Source: Chloroflexia bacterium | GTDB taxonomy: Bacteria; Chloroflexota; Chloroflexia; Thermomicrobiales; CFX8 | Assembly: GCA_030431755.1 (NCBI GenBank) | Contig: JAUIIK010000040.1 | Span: 1-38,139, forward strand | DNA: 38,139 nucleotides | Direction: 5' to 3' | Part shown: positions 18,207 to 27,508 of the stretch, piece by piece | Layout of the letters: each line of letters starts with the position of its first letter | Position numbering within the stretch: position 1 is the stretch's first letter | Translations under genes and position numbers: made by a program | Notes under the pieces: generated by a model | Told to the model about the DNA's origin: nothing | What the model saw: only the letters and a program-made list of their open reading frames with translations | Databases searched by the model: none

Positions 18207-19688
18207 CTACACGATCCCTGCCCCAAACAACGACTGATAGACAATCACGATCCCGGCAACGGAGATCGCGGCGGCGCTGACCGCCGGCACAAACCTCGGA
18301 ATACGAAGCTCGAATGAGAAGCGCCGGAAGATCCAGCGCGCGTAGACCACCAGCAGGCCAATTGCAACCAGCACGGCGGCCAGCCCGAGGCTAAAGGCGA
18401 TGACGAGGACGACGCCCAGCTCCAGCCGGTCGAGCGAGATCGCGCTGAGGAGCAGGATCAGCGCCGAGGGGCAGGGCACGAGCCCGCCGCTGACACCCAT
18501 CGCCAGCAGGCCGCGGGTGGTGACATTCGTCGGCGGGGCATGGCTGTGGCCGTGGTTGGGGTCGCTGTGATCATGGACGAGCGGCCCGCTCTCCTCGCCG
18601 GTCAGCATCGACTTCACCCGCCCATAGAGCAGCGTCGCGCCGATTCCGACGACGAGAATCCCAGAGCCGACGCCGAGCCAGGGATAGAGATCTTCGGGCA
18701 GGATGAAGCGTGAAAGCGAGAGCGTCACGACGGCGAGCAAGAAGACACCGGCTGTATGCGTCAGCGTGACCGTCAATCCGAGGATGCCGGCATGCCTGGC
18801 CGTCCCGCGCGTGCCGACGAGATAGGCCGCCACGACGGCCTTGCCGTGACCGGGCGAGAGGGCATGTATCGCGCCCCAGCCGGCAGCCAGCAGGAGCAGA
18901 ATTGCAATCAGACGGGGCGTTAGTTCCGCTTCGGCGAGACGTTCTGCCAGCCGATCAGTTGCGCCGGTCGAGCGGGTGGTGGATTCCGCCACCTCGGCGG
19001 TGCGATCAGGCTCGATAGCAGGCGCTGCAATGCCGTCGCCAGGCGCAAGCTCAAAGCTCGCGGCACGCATGTCGAGCGGGCTGGAGAGTTGATCGCCAGG
19101 GTAGTTGGTGAGCCCGTCCGTGACGCTGGCGGTCAACGCGTCCGTGCCTGGCACGATGACGCCTTCGCCGCCGCGGACAACGATCTCGCGCCAGCCGAGC
19201 CTGCTGTCGTAGTTGTTGTCGCTGTAGGAGCCCGCGCCGGCTGCCTGCCAGCCATCGGGCAGCGCGCCAACGAGCGTCGCCTCAATGAAGGTCGTGGCGA
19301 GGCCGCCTTCGCCGTCACGGTAGCGCGCGCTGGCCTGATCGATTTCAAGCGCAATGCGCTCCCCGGCAACGATGAGCTCGAGATTGTCGATGATAGCGGG
19401 TAGCTCCGCGTCGACGTAGGCGCGGGATTCCGCCGGTGAAATGACGCCGTTGCCATCCGGGTCGAAGGTCGCTCGCTGCTGGAAGGTGGGGATCTCAGCG
19501 AGGTCGAGCGCGTAGTGGACAGTTACCTGGTCCTCTTCGAACACAAGATCGCTGTAGTGACTGATGGTGAAGTTGCCGAGTGGGTGGGCCGCTGCAATCT
19601 GGAGCGTGCCGAAGAGGGCAATGACCAGTATGAGCGGAATCAACAGCCGCCGTTTTCCTCCAAAGAGCCTTCGCATTCCCCTGTCCAT
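18207..19688 (-). CDS. NicO-family nickel/cobalt transporter with N-terminal periplasmic EF-hand region
   Basis: A 493-aa protein. A signal or anchor helix (about 13-33) is followed by an external domain of about 200 residues (starting AHPLGNFTISHYSDL) that includes a canonical EF-hand loop DPDGNGVISPAE near residue 76. The C-terminal half has about six membrane helices with NicO marks: AIHALSPGHGKAVVAAYLVG, LTVTLTHTAGVF, and GVSGGLVPCPSALILLL. A histidine-rich loop (HDHSDPNHGHSHAPP) lies between helices, typical of Ni/Co binding. Direction (export like RcnA or uptake) cannot be told. No B12 riboswitch was found upstream. Start may be M1 (19688) or the ATG 12 nt inside. Confidence 0.88.
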   Translation of the reverse strand: MDRGMRRLFGGKRRLLIPLILVIALFGTLQIAAAHPLGNFTISHYSDLVFEEDQVTVHYALDLAEIPTFQQRATFDPDGNGVISPAESRAYVDAELPAIIDNLELIVAGERIALEIDQASARYRDGEGGLATTFIEATLVGALPDGWQAAGAGSYSDNNYDSRLGWREIVVRGGEGVIVPGTDALTASVTDGLTNYPGDQLSSPLDMRAASFELAPGDGIAAPAIEPDRTAEVAESTTRSTGATDRLAERLAEAELTPRLIAILLLLAAGWGAIHALSPGHGKAVVAAYLVGTRGTARHAGILGLTVTLTHTAGVFLLAVVTLSLSRFILPEDLYPWLGVGSGILVVGIGATLLYGRVKSMLTGEESGPLVHDHSDPNHGHSHAPPTNVTTRGLLAMGVSGGLVPCPSALILLLSAISLDRLELGVVLVIAFSLGLAAVLVAIGLLVVYARWIFRRFSFELRIPRFVPAVSAAAISVAGIVIVYQSLFGAGIV

Positions 19689-19805
19689 CCATCCATCGCC
19701 GTGGCATCCCAGTATCTTCCCTACGGAGCCGTCAACGATTTGGATTGTCTCGCCGGCCTCTTGCGTCGCTCCGGGGCGACCGCGCTTCGGCTATGATTGG
19801 ATTGG

Positions 19806-19887
19806 TCAGCATTCAGGTTGAGGAAGTTTCAGTTCGCCAGCGTCAGATCATGGAATCGGCGCAGTGGCGCAGATGCTCGAATGCTGA
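19806..19887. repeat. Spaced inverted repeat in the NicO/antiporter divergent gap
   Basis: TCAGCATTC (19806-19814) and GAATGCTGA (19879-19887) are exact reverse complements separated by 64 nt, within the 306-bp divergent gap 19689-19994. They could be a pair of sites for a looping regulator or chance. No gene is seen in this gap. Confidence 0.3.
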
Positions 19888-19994
19888 TCGTAACGGACGC
19901 TCCGGGCCTATCTGATTGCGACACGCGCCGGCGCACCGACCGGCCAGCGGGAACCACAGCCGACTATCGACCAGTAGCCAGACTGTAGCGACCA

Positions 19995-21737
19995 GTGCCG
20001 CACGAAACCGACATCATTGCAACGCTAGCGGCGGCCGTCGTTGCCGCCGCGATTGCCGGGCATATCGCCGCCCTGCTGCGGATGCCGCCGATCCTGGGCT
20101 TCCTGCTGGCCGGCGTCGCCGTCGGCCCTTTCACGCCCGGCCCAATCGCCGATACTGGTATCGCCAACCAGCTGGCCGAGTTCGGCATCATCCTCCTCAT
20201 GTTCGGCGTCGGCATCCACTTCTCGCTGAAAGATCTGCGGGCGATCCTACGCATCGTGCTACCGGCCGCGACGGCCCAGGTCATCCTGATGGGCTTCCTC
20301 GTCGCCGGCCTGCTCAGCCTCTGGGGCTGGAGCCTCGGAACCGGCTTGCTGATGGGCATCGCGATCTCGATCGCCAGCACCGTCATCGTCGTCCACGCCT
20401 TCGACCGCCGCGGCGAGCTGGACTCGCTCCACGGCCGGGTCGCCGTCGGCTGGCTGGTGATCGAGGACCTGCTGACCGTGCTCGTGCTGATCCTCGTGCC
20501 TTTGCTGGCCGCCGACGATGGCGGCCGGTCGCTGATGACGATCCTTGAAGCGGTCGGGATCGGCATCGCCGAGGTCGTCGCGCTCTCGGTCGGCCTGCTC
20601 GTCATCGGAATGCGCGTTGTCCCGCGGCTGTTGCTCTTGACCGCCCGTTTGAACTCGCGCGAGCTGCGGCTGGTGACGGTCCTGGCGCTTGCATTGGGCA
20701 TTGCCTATGGCGCGGCGGAACTGTTCGATGTCTCCTTCGCGCTCGGCGCGTTCCTGGCCGGGCTGGTCGTCAGCGAAGCCGATATCAGCCACCAGGCGGC
20801 GGCCGATGCGCTGCCGTTGCAGGACGCCTTCGCGGCGCTCTTCTTCGTATCGGTCGGGATGCTCTTCGATCCCGCTTTCCTGCTCGACGAGCCGGTGCTC
20901 GTGATCGTGGTCGTCCTGTTGATCGTGCTGGCGAAGCCGCTGGTGACGCAGCTCCTGCTCTCGGCCCTGCACTTTCCCGACCGTCCAGGCCTGCTCATCT
21001 CAGCCAGCCGCGCCCAGATCGGCGAGTTCTCATTCATCCTCGCCAGTGTCGGGTTGGCAGAGGGCATCTTCAACGACGACCAGGTGAGCCTGATTCTGGC
21101 CGGCTCGATTATCTCGATCCTGCTGAACCCGCTGATGTTCTCCGGCGTCGGACGGGTCGCAAACCACATCCCAATGCCGCTACCGGTGCGGCTGCCCTTT
21201 CGGCCGTTCCACATCGAGCCCGCGCCGCAGTCCGAGATGCGCGGCCATGCCATCGTGCTTGGCGGCGGCCGCGTGGGAGCCCTGATCATCGCCGAGCTGC
21301 GGCACCTCGATATCCCGGTCATCGTCGTCGACTTCCACCGCGACGTCGTCGAAGCGCTGCGCGCATCCGGGATCTCATCCATCTACAGCGATGTCGCGAA
21401 CCCGCAACTAATGCGACATCTCGATCTGCCCCACGCGCGGGTGCTCGTCGTCGCGATATCCGACGAGATCGCCGCCCGGCTCTTCGTCGAACGGGTACGT
21501 GAGATCACGCCAGACCTGCCGATTGTCGTCCGCACCCACACCGAGACGGAGCGCGCCCACCTCGACGCGTTGCCCTATACCGAGGCGGTCATGGGCGAAC
21601 GCGAGCTGGCTATCGAGATGACCAGCTATGCCCTGCGCCAGTTCGGGCTGTCATCGGACGAGCTCGAAGAGGTAGAGGAGGAGTTACGCCACCTGGAAGA
21701 GGACGAAACGACAATCGCCTCGCTTGCAGACGTCTAG
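19995..21737 (+). CDS. Monovalent cation:proton antiporter, KefB/YbaL type (CPA2) with TrkA-N domain
   Basis: A 580-aa protein. Residues about 5-390 are a Na+/H+ exchanger-type membrane domain of about 12 helices (HIAALLRMPPILGFLLAGVAVGP, IASTVIVVHAFDRRGELDSLHGR, ALGAFLAGLVVSE, ISASRAQIGEFSFILASVGL). Residues about 415-535 are a TrkA-N/RCK nucleotide-binding domain with the GGGRVG Rossmann loop (about 420). It would exchange K+ or Na+ for H+ under NAD(H) or thiol control. The start is GTG at 19995. The final TAG shares the palindrome CTAG (21734-21737) with the stop of the convergent SRPBCC gene. Confidence 0.92.
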   Translation: MPHETDIIATLAAAVVAAAIAGHIAALLRMPPILGFLLAGVAVGPFTPGPIADTGIANQLAEFGIILLMFGVGIHFSLKDLRAILRIVLPAATAQVILMGFLVAGLLSLWGWSLGTGLLMGIAISIASTVIVVHAFDRRGELDSLHGRVAVGWLVIEDLLTVLVLILVPLLAADDGGRSLMTILEAVGIGIAEVVALSVGLLVIGMRVVPRLLLLTARLNSRELRLVTVLALALGIAYGAAELFDVSFALGAFLAGLVVSEADISHQAAADALPLQDAFAALFFVSVGMLFDPAFLLDEPVLVIVVVLLIVLAKPLVTQLLLSALHFPDRPGLLISASRAQIGEFSFILASVGLAEGIFNDDQVSLILAGSIISILLNPLMFSGVGRVANHIPMPLPVRLPFRPFHIEPAPQSEMRGHAIVLGGGRVGALIIAELRHLDIPVIVVDFHRDVVEALRASGISSIYSDVANPQLMRHLDLPHARVLVVAISDEIAARLFVERVREITPDLPIVVRTHTETERAHLDALPYTEAVMGERELAIEMTSYALRQFGLSSDELEEVEEELRHLEEDETTIASLADV

Positions 21738-22150
21738 TCCAGCCTTGCCTGTAATCTGCCAAGGGCGAAGTCCCAGACTTCGTTCGTTGCCGCGTAGCAG
21801 CGATCCCACGCTTCGCCTTCGCCGAACCCGGCTTCGGCGAGCCGGAAGCGCGTGCCATCCGGCGTCTGCGCGACCTGGAAGGTGACCGTCGTGCGGCCCG
21901 GCTCCGAGGGCGCGAACCACTCCATCGTGATCGACTCGCCCGGACGCTCATCGAGGATCGTCACCTGGACGCTCGCTCCGATATCCCATGTGAGCTGCAA
22001 CGCGCCGTCGGATTGCTCTTCGATCGTGCCTTCCTCGATCAGCCAGCGCTGCCAGCCAACCCGTGTTGCGATGGTCTCATAGACCGTCGCGAGATCCGCA
22101 GCGAAGATCAGCTCGCGTTCGATGGTCCGTCCGGCAGCGGGTGTGCTCAT
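21734..22150 (-). CDS. SRPBCC domain protein (AHSA1-like)
   Basis: A 138-aa START/Bet v1-like protein. The beginning TIERELIFAADLATVYETIATRVGWQRWL and the later SVQVTILDERPGESITMEWF and FRLAEAGFGEGEAWDRCYA fit the AHSA1-like (SRPBCC) fold, which binds hydrophobic ligands or Hsp90-type partners. The ATG at 22150 is chosen because GAGAGGAG lies 7-8 nt upstream; a longer frame to 22201 would overlap the preceding gene. It is 26 nt downstream of the Gfo/Idh gene and probably the last gene of that unit. Confidence 0.82.
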   Translation of the reverse strand: MSTPAAGRTIERELIFAADLATVYETIATRVGWQRWLIEEGTIEEQSDGALQLTWDIGASVQVTILDERPGESITMEWFAPSEPGRTTVTFQVAQTPDGTRFRLAEAGFGEGEAWDRCYAATNEVWDFALGRLQARLD

Positions 22151-22176
22151 ACATGGCTCCTCTCGGCAAATGTCGA

Positions 22177-23280
22177 TCAGCCGGCTTCTATCTCGGCCCA
22201 ACGCGCTTCATCGAGCGATGTTCTGATGGCCGCCAGCACGCGTTGGGCAGCGAAGCCGTCCGCGAAGCTCGGCCACGTCGTCTCACCGCTACGGATATCG
22301 GCGATGAAGCTCTCGACAAGTCGCTGGTTGTAACAGAAGAGTATGCCCAATGGAAAAGCCCCACTATTGATCGCCGGGTCGTCCGGTGGTTCGAACTCAA
22401 AGAGGATGCGATCTCGGGGATCGTCCAGCGATGTCGCCACAAGCGACTCCGAGGCGCGCCCATGCTGCTGCCAGAATAACGTGCCACGGGTTCCATAGAT
22501 CCGCATCCCGCTGGCTCCGGCCGGCAATGATGCCCATCCCGAGCGAAAGAGCGCCTGCCCACCGCTTGCATACTCGCCGATCCACGAGGCAGTGTCGTCG
22601 ACGTCAACCACGGCAGCATCGCCGGATGTCAGCGGACGTTCGGGAACGAGCGTGACGCCGTGGGCGACGACTCTTGCAAGCGGACCGCCAAACCAGAGTG
22701 CAAGATCGATCGTATGCGTGCCGTACTCGACAAAAACGCCGCCGCCGGCATGCCTGCGTTGCATCTTCCAGTGTAATGGCCGCTGTGGATCGATGAATTG
22801 TGCGTTGACGCTGATGTGCTCGAAGAGCTTGACATCGCCGATGAACCCGTCGTCGACAAGCTCGCGCATGCGCATCACAACCGGCGAGTGCCGAAAGAGG
22901 AAACCGACCTTTGCGATCCGTCCAGCTTGCTCGGCCGCCTCCAGCATCTCTTCGCCTTCGGCAACGGAGTAGGCAAGCGGTTTTTCGCAGAGGACGTGCA
23001 GACCTGCATCGAATGCTGCGACAGCGAGGTCGCGGTGCGTGCCATCCGGGGTAGCAATGACAATAGCGTCGAGCTCGTCAGGGTCGCGCAGCAGCCGCTC
23101 GGCATCGGCTTCGATGCGGGGCACATTGAATTGCGCTGCCACTCCCCTGGCAGCCTCCAGATCGGGATCCACAACCGCGATGACTTCTGCATCGGGAAGC
23201 CCGGCGAACGCCGGGAGATGGGCTCGTGAGCCCCAACTGCCCATCCCAATGATGCCGACCCGGATCGGCTTCAGCGTCAT
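22177..23280 (-). CDS. Gfo/Idh/MocA family oxidoreductase
   Basis: A 367-aa NAD(P)-dependent sugar or inositol dehydrogenase-like enzyme. The N-terminal Rossmann fold has GIIGMGSWGSRAHLPAF and ends with the family motif CEKPLAYSVAEGEEM; the C-terminal half has HWKMQRRHAGGGVFVEYGTHTIDLALWFGG with the usual GGG..D/H substrate region. Start ATG 23280 has GAGAGG at 8 nt. It follows the Dpp-type ABC permeases after 196 bp, so the transporter may feed it a sugar derivative rather than a peptide; this is inference. The 196-bp gap shows no gene. Confidence 0.9.
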   Translation of the reverse strand: MTLKPIRVGIIGMGSWGSRAHLPAFAGLPDAEVIAVVDPDLEAARGVAAQFNVPRIEADAERLLRDPDELDAIVIATPDGTHRDLAVAAFDAGLHVLCEKPLAYSVAEGEEMLEAAEQAGRIAKVGFLFRHSPVVMRMRELVDDGFIGDVKLFEHISVNAQFIDPQRPLHWKMQRRHAGGGVFVEYGTHTIDLALWFGGPLARVVAHGVTLVPERPLTSGDAAVVDVDDTASWIGEYASGGQALFRSGWASLPAGASGMRIYGTRGTLFWQQHGRASESLVATSLDDPRDRILFEFEPPDDPAINSGAFPLGILFCYNQRLVESFIADIRSGETTWPSFADGFAAQRVLAAIRTSLDEARWAEIEAG

Positions 23281-23476
23281 GGCTGACTGCCTCTCGATTC
23301 GAACCGCTCGTGCAACATGCCATCGTCGTCAGCCCGGTCGGATGCCCACGTCACTTGCCGCGCCGCCATTTGGAGCCGCGGATCATCGCCGACATCGTAT
23401 CTGGCAACCAAAAGCTCAGCGTATGACGTCACACGATTCACTGTCTGGCAATCTCACCGACGAGGGTCATGCGTGC

Positions 23477-24388
23477 CTAGGCGCGGCTTCCTGGACGTAG
23501 CGCGTCACCAATGCCGTCGCCGAGCAGGCTGAAGGCGATGCCGGTGACTACGATCGCAGCGCCGGGAATCGCGCTTATCCACCAGGCAGTCGTCATGAAC
23601 GGCTGTCCGGAGGAGATCATTGCGCCCCATTCAGGCGCGGGAGGGCGCTCGCCCAGGCCAAGATAGCTCAGACCAGCGGCCAGACCGATATAGAGCGCAA
23701 TATCAGTCATCGCAAAGACGATGCACGGCGTGATGACGTTCGGGAAGACATGCTGGGTGATGATGCGTAGGTCGTTGCCCCCGATTGCCTGCGCCGCAAC
23801 GACATACTCCTTGTTGCGCTCAGCAAGAATCGAGGAACGGATGAGTCGTGCGTAGACGATCCAGGCCACGAGAGCGACAGCGATGTACATGTTTCTGAGG
23901 CCGGGGCCGAGGACCGAAACGATAAAGATGACGAGGACGAGAAAGGGAAATGCCTGCACGATGTCCACCGCGCGCATCGCGAGCGTGTCCGCCCAACCAC
24001 CGAAGTACCCGGCAATACAGCCGATCAACACCCCGATAACAAAGGGGGAGAGAACCGCGATAACACCAACGCGCAAGTCAATCCGCGCGCCGTAGAGAAC
24101 GCGCGTAAACATGTCACGACCGAAGTTGTCGGTGCCGAACGGATGATCCAGACTCGGCGACTGGAGCGCTTCCTCAGGTACCTGCGCCTGCGGCTCGTAG
24201 GGTGTCAGCCAGGGCGCAAAGATTGCTGCTGAAACGAGAATCGCCAGGATCGACGCGCCGATGATCAGGTTTCTGCTACGCAGCCATGTCCAACGGCTGG
24301 ACTGGCGCACTTCCCGCGCGGCCCCGGCCAGCGTCGCGGACTGCCCGGCATCGACGACGGTCCGGCTGGATTCGTTGCTTACTGCCAC
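23477..24388 (-). CDS. ABC transporter permease, DppC/OppC family
   Basis: A 303-aa inner-membrane permease. It has an OppC-type N-terminal helix (NLIIGASILAILVSAAIFAPWL), PFGTDNFGRDMFTRVLYGARIDLRVG, and the cytoplasmic EAA-like loop YVVAAQAIGGNDLRIITQHVFPN that contacts an ATPase. Start is GTG at 24388, 3 nt after the DppB stop, so the two are tightly coupled. The operon carries no DppD/DppF ATPase gene. Confidence 0.92.
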   Translation of the reverse strand: MAVSNESSRTVVDAGQSATLAGAAREVRQSSRWTWLRSRNLIIGASILAILVSAAIFAPWLTPYEPQAQVPEEALQSPSLDHPFGTDNFGRDMFTRVLYGARIDLRVGVIAVLSPFVIGVLIGCIAGYFGGWADTLAMRAVDIVQAFPFLVLVIFIVSVLGPGLRNMYIAVALVAWIVYARLIRSSILAERNKEYVVAAQAIGGNDLRIITQHVFPNVITPCIVFAMTDIALYIGLAAGLSYLGLGERPPAPEWGAMISSGQPFMTTAWWISAIPGAAIVVTGIAFSLLGDGIGDALRPGSRA

Positions 24389-24391
24389 CTG

Positions 24392-25333
24392 CTAGCCCAA
24401 CTCCACTCTCGGATCGAGAAACGAATAGAGAATGTCCGTAGCCAGGTTGACGAGGATCACCATCATCGCAAAGATGAACGTCGCTGACTGCACGGTTGGA
24501 TAATCACGAGCTGCCACCGAATCAACAAGCAATGCCCCGGCCCCCGGCAGCGCAAAGACCTTCTCTGTTATGACAGTGCCGCCCATCAACCCACCGATCG
24601 TGACGCCGAAGAGCGTCACCGTCGGTATCAGCGCGTTGCGAAGCACATGCAGCGTGATGACTTTCTGCTCGGTCAACCCCTTGGCCCGGGCCGTGTTGAC
24701 GTAGTCGGAGTCAAGCGCTTCGAGGATGCTGGAGCGCAGAACGCGAATCAGGATCGGGCTGATCCCCAGCGCCAGCGTCAATGAGGGCAGGACGAGGTGA
24801 TGAAGATGTTCAGTAAATGTATCGCCATAGCCTGAGACGGGGAAGAGATCGAGCTTGATGCTGAGACCGATGATCAACAAGATGCCCGTATAGAAGGAGG
24901 GCATCACCATTGTCACCATCAAGGCCGAGCGGACGATGTTGTCAATCAGGCTGTCTTTCTTCAGCGCCGCCAGAATCCCGAGCGGCAATGAGAGCAGCAT
25001 GATGAATATGCCGGTCACAAGAACGACGGAAAGGGAGACCTTCAAGCGACTCCAGAGGAGCGTGCTCACCGGCACGCGATACTTGAGCGAATCACCGAGA
25101 TCGAGTGTTACGAGGTTGCGCAGATAGTAACCGTATTGGACATAGATAGGCTTGTCGAGGCCCATCTCGCGGGTCACGATCTCGATCTGCTGGTCGGTTG
25201 CTTTGTCGCCGAGAAAGGTCTGGGCCGGATCTCCGGGAATGGCCCGCAACATGATAAAGATGATGAGCGTGATCGCAAAGACCACAGGCACCATCTGCAC
25301 GAGCCGCCTGAGTATGTACTGCCCTCGTGACAT
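24392..25333 (-). CDS. ABC transporter permease, DppB/OppB family
   Basis: A 313-aa permease. The N-terminus YILRRLVQMVPVVFAITLIIFIMLRAIPGDPA is diagnostic for DppB/OppB, and the EAA-like loop DYVNTARAKGLTEQKVITLHVLRNALIP is present. About six membrane helices. The ATG at 25333 has GGAGG at 5 nt. It follows the binding-protein gene after 63 bp that contain a strong hairpin. Confidence 0.93.
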   Translation of the reverse strand: MSRGQYILRRLVQMVPVVFAITLIIFIMLRAIPGDPAQTFLGDKATDQQIEIVTREMGLDKPIYVQYGYYLRNLVTLDLGDSLKYRVPVSTLLWSRLKVSLSVVLVTGIFIMLLSLPLGILAALKKDSLIDNIVRSALMVTMVMPSFYTGILLIIGLSIKLDLFPVSGYGDTFTEHLHHLVLPSLTLALGISPILIRVLRSSILEALDSDYVNTARAKGLTEQKVITLHVLRNALIPTVTLFGVTIGGLMGGTVITEKVFALPGAGALLVDSVAARDYPTVQSATFIFAMMVILVNLATDILYSFLDPRVELG

Positions 25334-25350
25334 GGGAGCCTCCGGTGGGA

Positions 25351-25385
25351 CCCGAAGACGCGGATCGGCGATCCGCGTCTTCGGG
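25351..25385 (-). promoter_or_regulatory. Intercistronic hairpin between binding-protein and permease genes
   Basis: A perfect 16-bp stem, 25351-25366 with 25370-25385, closes a 3-nt loop. No T-run follows on the minus strand, so it is probably a stabilising or partially terminating structure that keeps the binding-protein transcript more abundant than the permeases, as known for such operons. The permease ribosome site lies just beyond it. Confidence 0.75.
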
Positions 25386-25396
25386 TTGCTGGCCTG

Positions 25397-27178
25397 CTAT
25401 TCCTCGATATAGGTGGTAATGAAACCGTGCGGCCCCAGCGGGTGATGGAAGTAGCCCTTAACCTTGTTCGCCAGCACATCGATATAGGGGATGTTGAACA
25501 GGTAGAACAGTGGCCCATCTTCAGCCCAGAGGCGCTGCACCTCGTAGTACATCTCCTGGCGCGCGTCCGGGTCCAGTTCGACCTTGGCCTTGAGAACGAG
25601 ATCGACTGATTCCTCGTTCAAGTAACCAGTGCGGGCGTTCCCGGAGGATTCCGGCAGGACGAAGTAGGAAAGGATCTGGTCGGGGTCGATCATGTCGTTC
25701 GTCCAGCCGCCCAGCCGCACATCGAAGTCGCCGGCTGTCGTGCGCTCGTTGACGACGGCGTTGTCGAGCGGGGTAATGACCAGATCGACGTTAATCTGGG
25801 CCCACATATCCTGGAGGGCGATGGCGATCGCTTCTTGCTGGGCATTGCCGGAGGTCACGAGCACCTCAGCTTCGAATCCGTCTGGTACGGTCGACGCCGC
25901 CATCTCTTCCTGCGCCTTGTCGAGGTCGAACGTCGGCGAGACGTTGTCCGGATTCCAGTAGAGGGCGCCGCGCGGCAGGATGCTGTTGGAAGGCTCGGCA
26001 ATACCGAACTGCACCGTGTCGATCAGACGCTCGTAGTCGATGGCATACGCCATCGCCAATCGCGCGTGCGGATCATCGAAGGGCGGATTCGGCTCGGGGT
26101 AGGCAGCGTTGACACGAGCGAAGTAGTTGTAGGCTGCCGGCGAGATGAGCACCTGGAGGTTGGAATCCCCTTGGAGCTCAGCGACGCGGTTGAACGGGAT
26201 GCTGAGCTGGCCGATGATGCCGTCGACTTCTCCCGCCTGCATCTGGAGGATCGCGCTATTCGAATCAGGCACGGTGATGACCTTGACCTCGTCGAGGTAA
26301 GGCAATCCTTCTTCCCAGTAGTGTTCATTGCGCGCAAGCAGGGTGTACTCGCTTGTGCGCCACTCTGCGATTGAGAAGGGGCCGGTTCCCATTGACATAC
26401 CGGTGAGCGCATCTTCGCCATTTTCCTCAACCCAGGCCTGCGAGACGATGGTTGAGTTGAACATGGCCAGCGCGGCCAGGATGGCTGCCTGACCTTCTGC
26501 CAACGTGAGCTCGACGGTGTTTTCATCTGGGGCGCTGATGTCCGTCACATTGACCAGGGTGAACGACCAGGGGCTCTCTTCGGTATCGCGAGCCCGCGTG
26601 AGCGACCAGACAATGTCATCGACCGTCATATCGCTGCCATCGGAAAACTTCACGCCAGAGCGGATAGAGAAGGTGTAGGTTAGACCATCTTCGGTTACCT
26701 CCCATGACTCTGCGAGGTTCGGCTCGATGCCCGTAGCAGTAACGTCAGTCTTCACCAATCCTTGATAGACGCTGTAAATCATCCAGATAACATTGTTGGA
26801 GTCGTTGAGGACCGGGTCATAGAGATCTGCATCGCCGTCACGGATGAAGACGAGGCTGCCGCCCTGGGTTCCGCTCCCGGTGGACGCTACTGTCGGTGAT
26901 GGCTCCGATTCGGCGGTCGCGCCGCCTGCGCCGGCCTCAGCTGTGGCCGTGGCAGCGCCACTGACATCCACTGAGATATCGGTCGTCGCTGTCGGGTCGC
27001 CGCCGCTGGCGTCAACTTCCGTCGAACTGCCACCGCTATCATCGTCGTCATCGTCGCCCCCGCAGGCGGCAAGCAACGCGCCGAATGCCGGAGCCGCCAA
27101 CGCCATGGCCAGGGCGCGGCGTCCAAATTCACGACGGTTCAGAAACTGGGAACTGACCAACTCATCGAGGCTCACCAT
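25397..27178 (-). CDS. ABC transporter substrate-binding protein, family 5 (DppA/OppA-like), lipoprotein
   Basis: A 593-aa exported binding protein. N-terminus: twin-arginine-like RREFGRRALAMALAAPAF followed by the lipobox LLAAC, then an acidic linker (GGDDDDDD) and a threonine/alanine-rich stretch before the mature SBP_bac_5 fold (GSLVFIRDGDADLYDPVLND, NLAESWEVTEDGLTYTFSIR, MGTGPFSIAEW). Binds peptides or other solutes. Start is placed at ATG 27178 with AGGAAGGA about 10 nt upstream; a longer frame to 27325 begins almost at the predicted promoter and lacks a signal peptide at its N-terminus. Confidence 0.92.
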   Translation of the reverse strand: MVSLDELVSSQFLNRREFGRRALAMALAAPAFGALLAACGGDDDDDDSGGSSTEVDASGGDPTATTDISVDVSGAATATAEAGAGGATAESEPSPTVASTGSGTQGGSLVFIRDGDADLYDPVLNDSNNVIWMIYSVYQGLVKTDVTATGIEPNLAESWEVTEDGLTYTFSIRSGVKFSDGSDMTVDDIVWSLTRARDTEESPWSFTLVNVTDISAPDENTVELTLAEGQAAILAALAMFNSTIVSQAWVEENGEDALTGMSMGTGPFSIAEWRTSEYTLLARNEHYWEEGLPYLDEVKVITVPDSNSAILQMQAGEVDGIIGQLSIPFNRVAELQGDSNLQVLISPAAYNYFARVNAAYPEPNPPFDDPHARLAMAYAIDYERLIDTVQFGIAEPSNSILPRGALYWNPDNVSPTFDLDKAQEEMAASTVPDGFEAEVLVTSGNAQQEAIAIALQDMWAQINVDLVITPLDNAVVNERTTAGDFDVRLGGWTNDMIDPDQILSYFVLPESSGNARTGYLNEESVDLVLKAKVELDPDARQEMYYEVQRLWAEDGPLFYLFNIPYIDVLANKVKGYFHHPLGPHGFITTYIEE

Positions 27179-27313
27179 CCACGCATTCCTTCCTACGAGC
27201 GTCGTTGAGAGATTCGGCTCGTCGGTACGGCAGGATCGCCGCCCGGCGCGGTAACTGTCGGTGAGGCGATATCCCTTCTTCGGGACATCGTCCACTGCAT
27301 TGGGCATAGAGAG

Positions 27314-27342
27314 AGGGTATTTCAAGCTTCCCGTACTGTCAA
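27314..27342 (-). promoter_or_regulatory. Putative sigma-70-type promoter of the ABC operon
   Basis: On the minus strand TTGACA (27342-27337) is followed after 17 nt by TACCCT (27319-27314). The -35 is a perfect match; the -10 is weak. It would start transcription near 27306, about 130 nt upstream of the chosen start. Confidence 0.4.
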
Positions 27343-27508
27343 CACCGACCTAGACGGGCAGATGGAGATTTGTCATGCCCACCCTCAATGAGTGAATTGC
27401 TTCATATTCTGGAAGTTGGTACATGAATGGTAGGTTATTACCTAGAATAGTTTAGCAAGATGAAACATTGTAGCGTAGCGTGACGGCCGGACGGCGCTAT
27501 CGCACCAG

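Noticed and set aside
19689-19994. Cobalamin riboswitch upstream of the NicO gene
   Set aside because: A GCCACTG string is present on the minus strand, but the B12 box and the other conserved core segments are missing.
25397-27325. Longer 642-aa form of the binding protein
   Set aside because: Its ATG at 27325 lies between the promoter hexamers' region and the expected transcript start, and it would bury the signal peptide and lipobox 50 residues inside.
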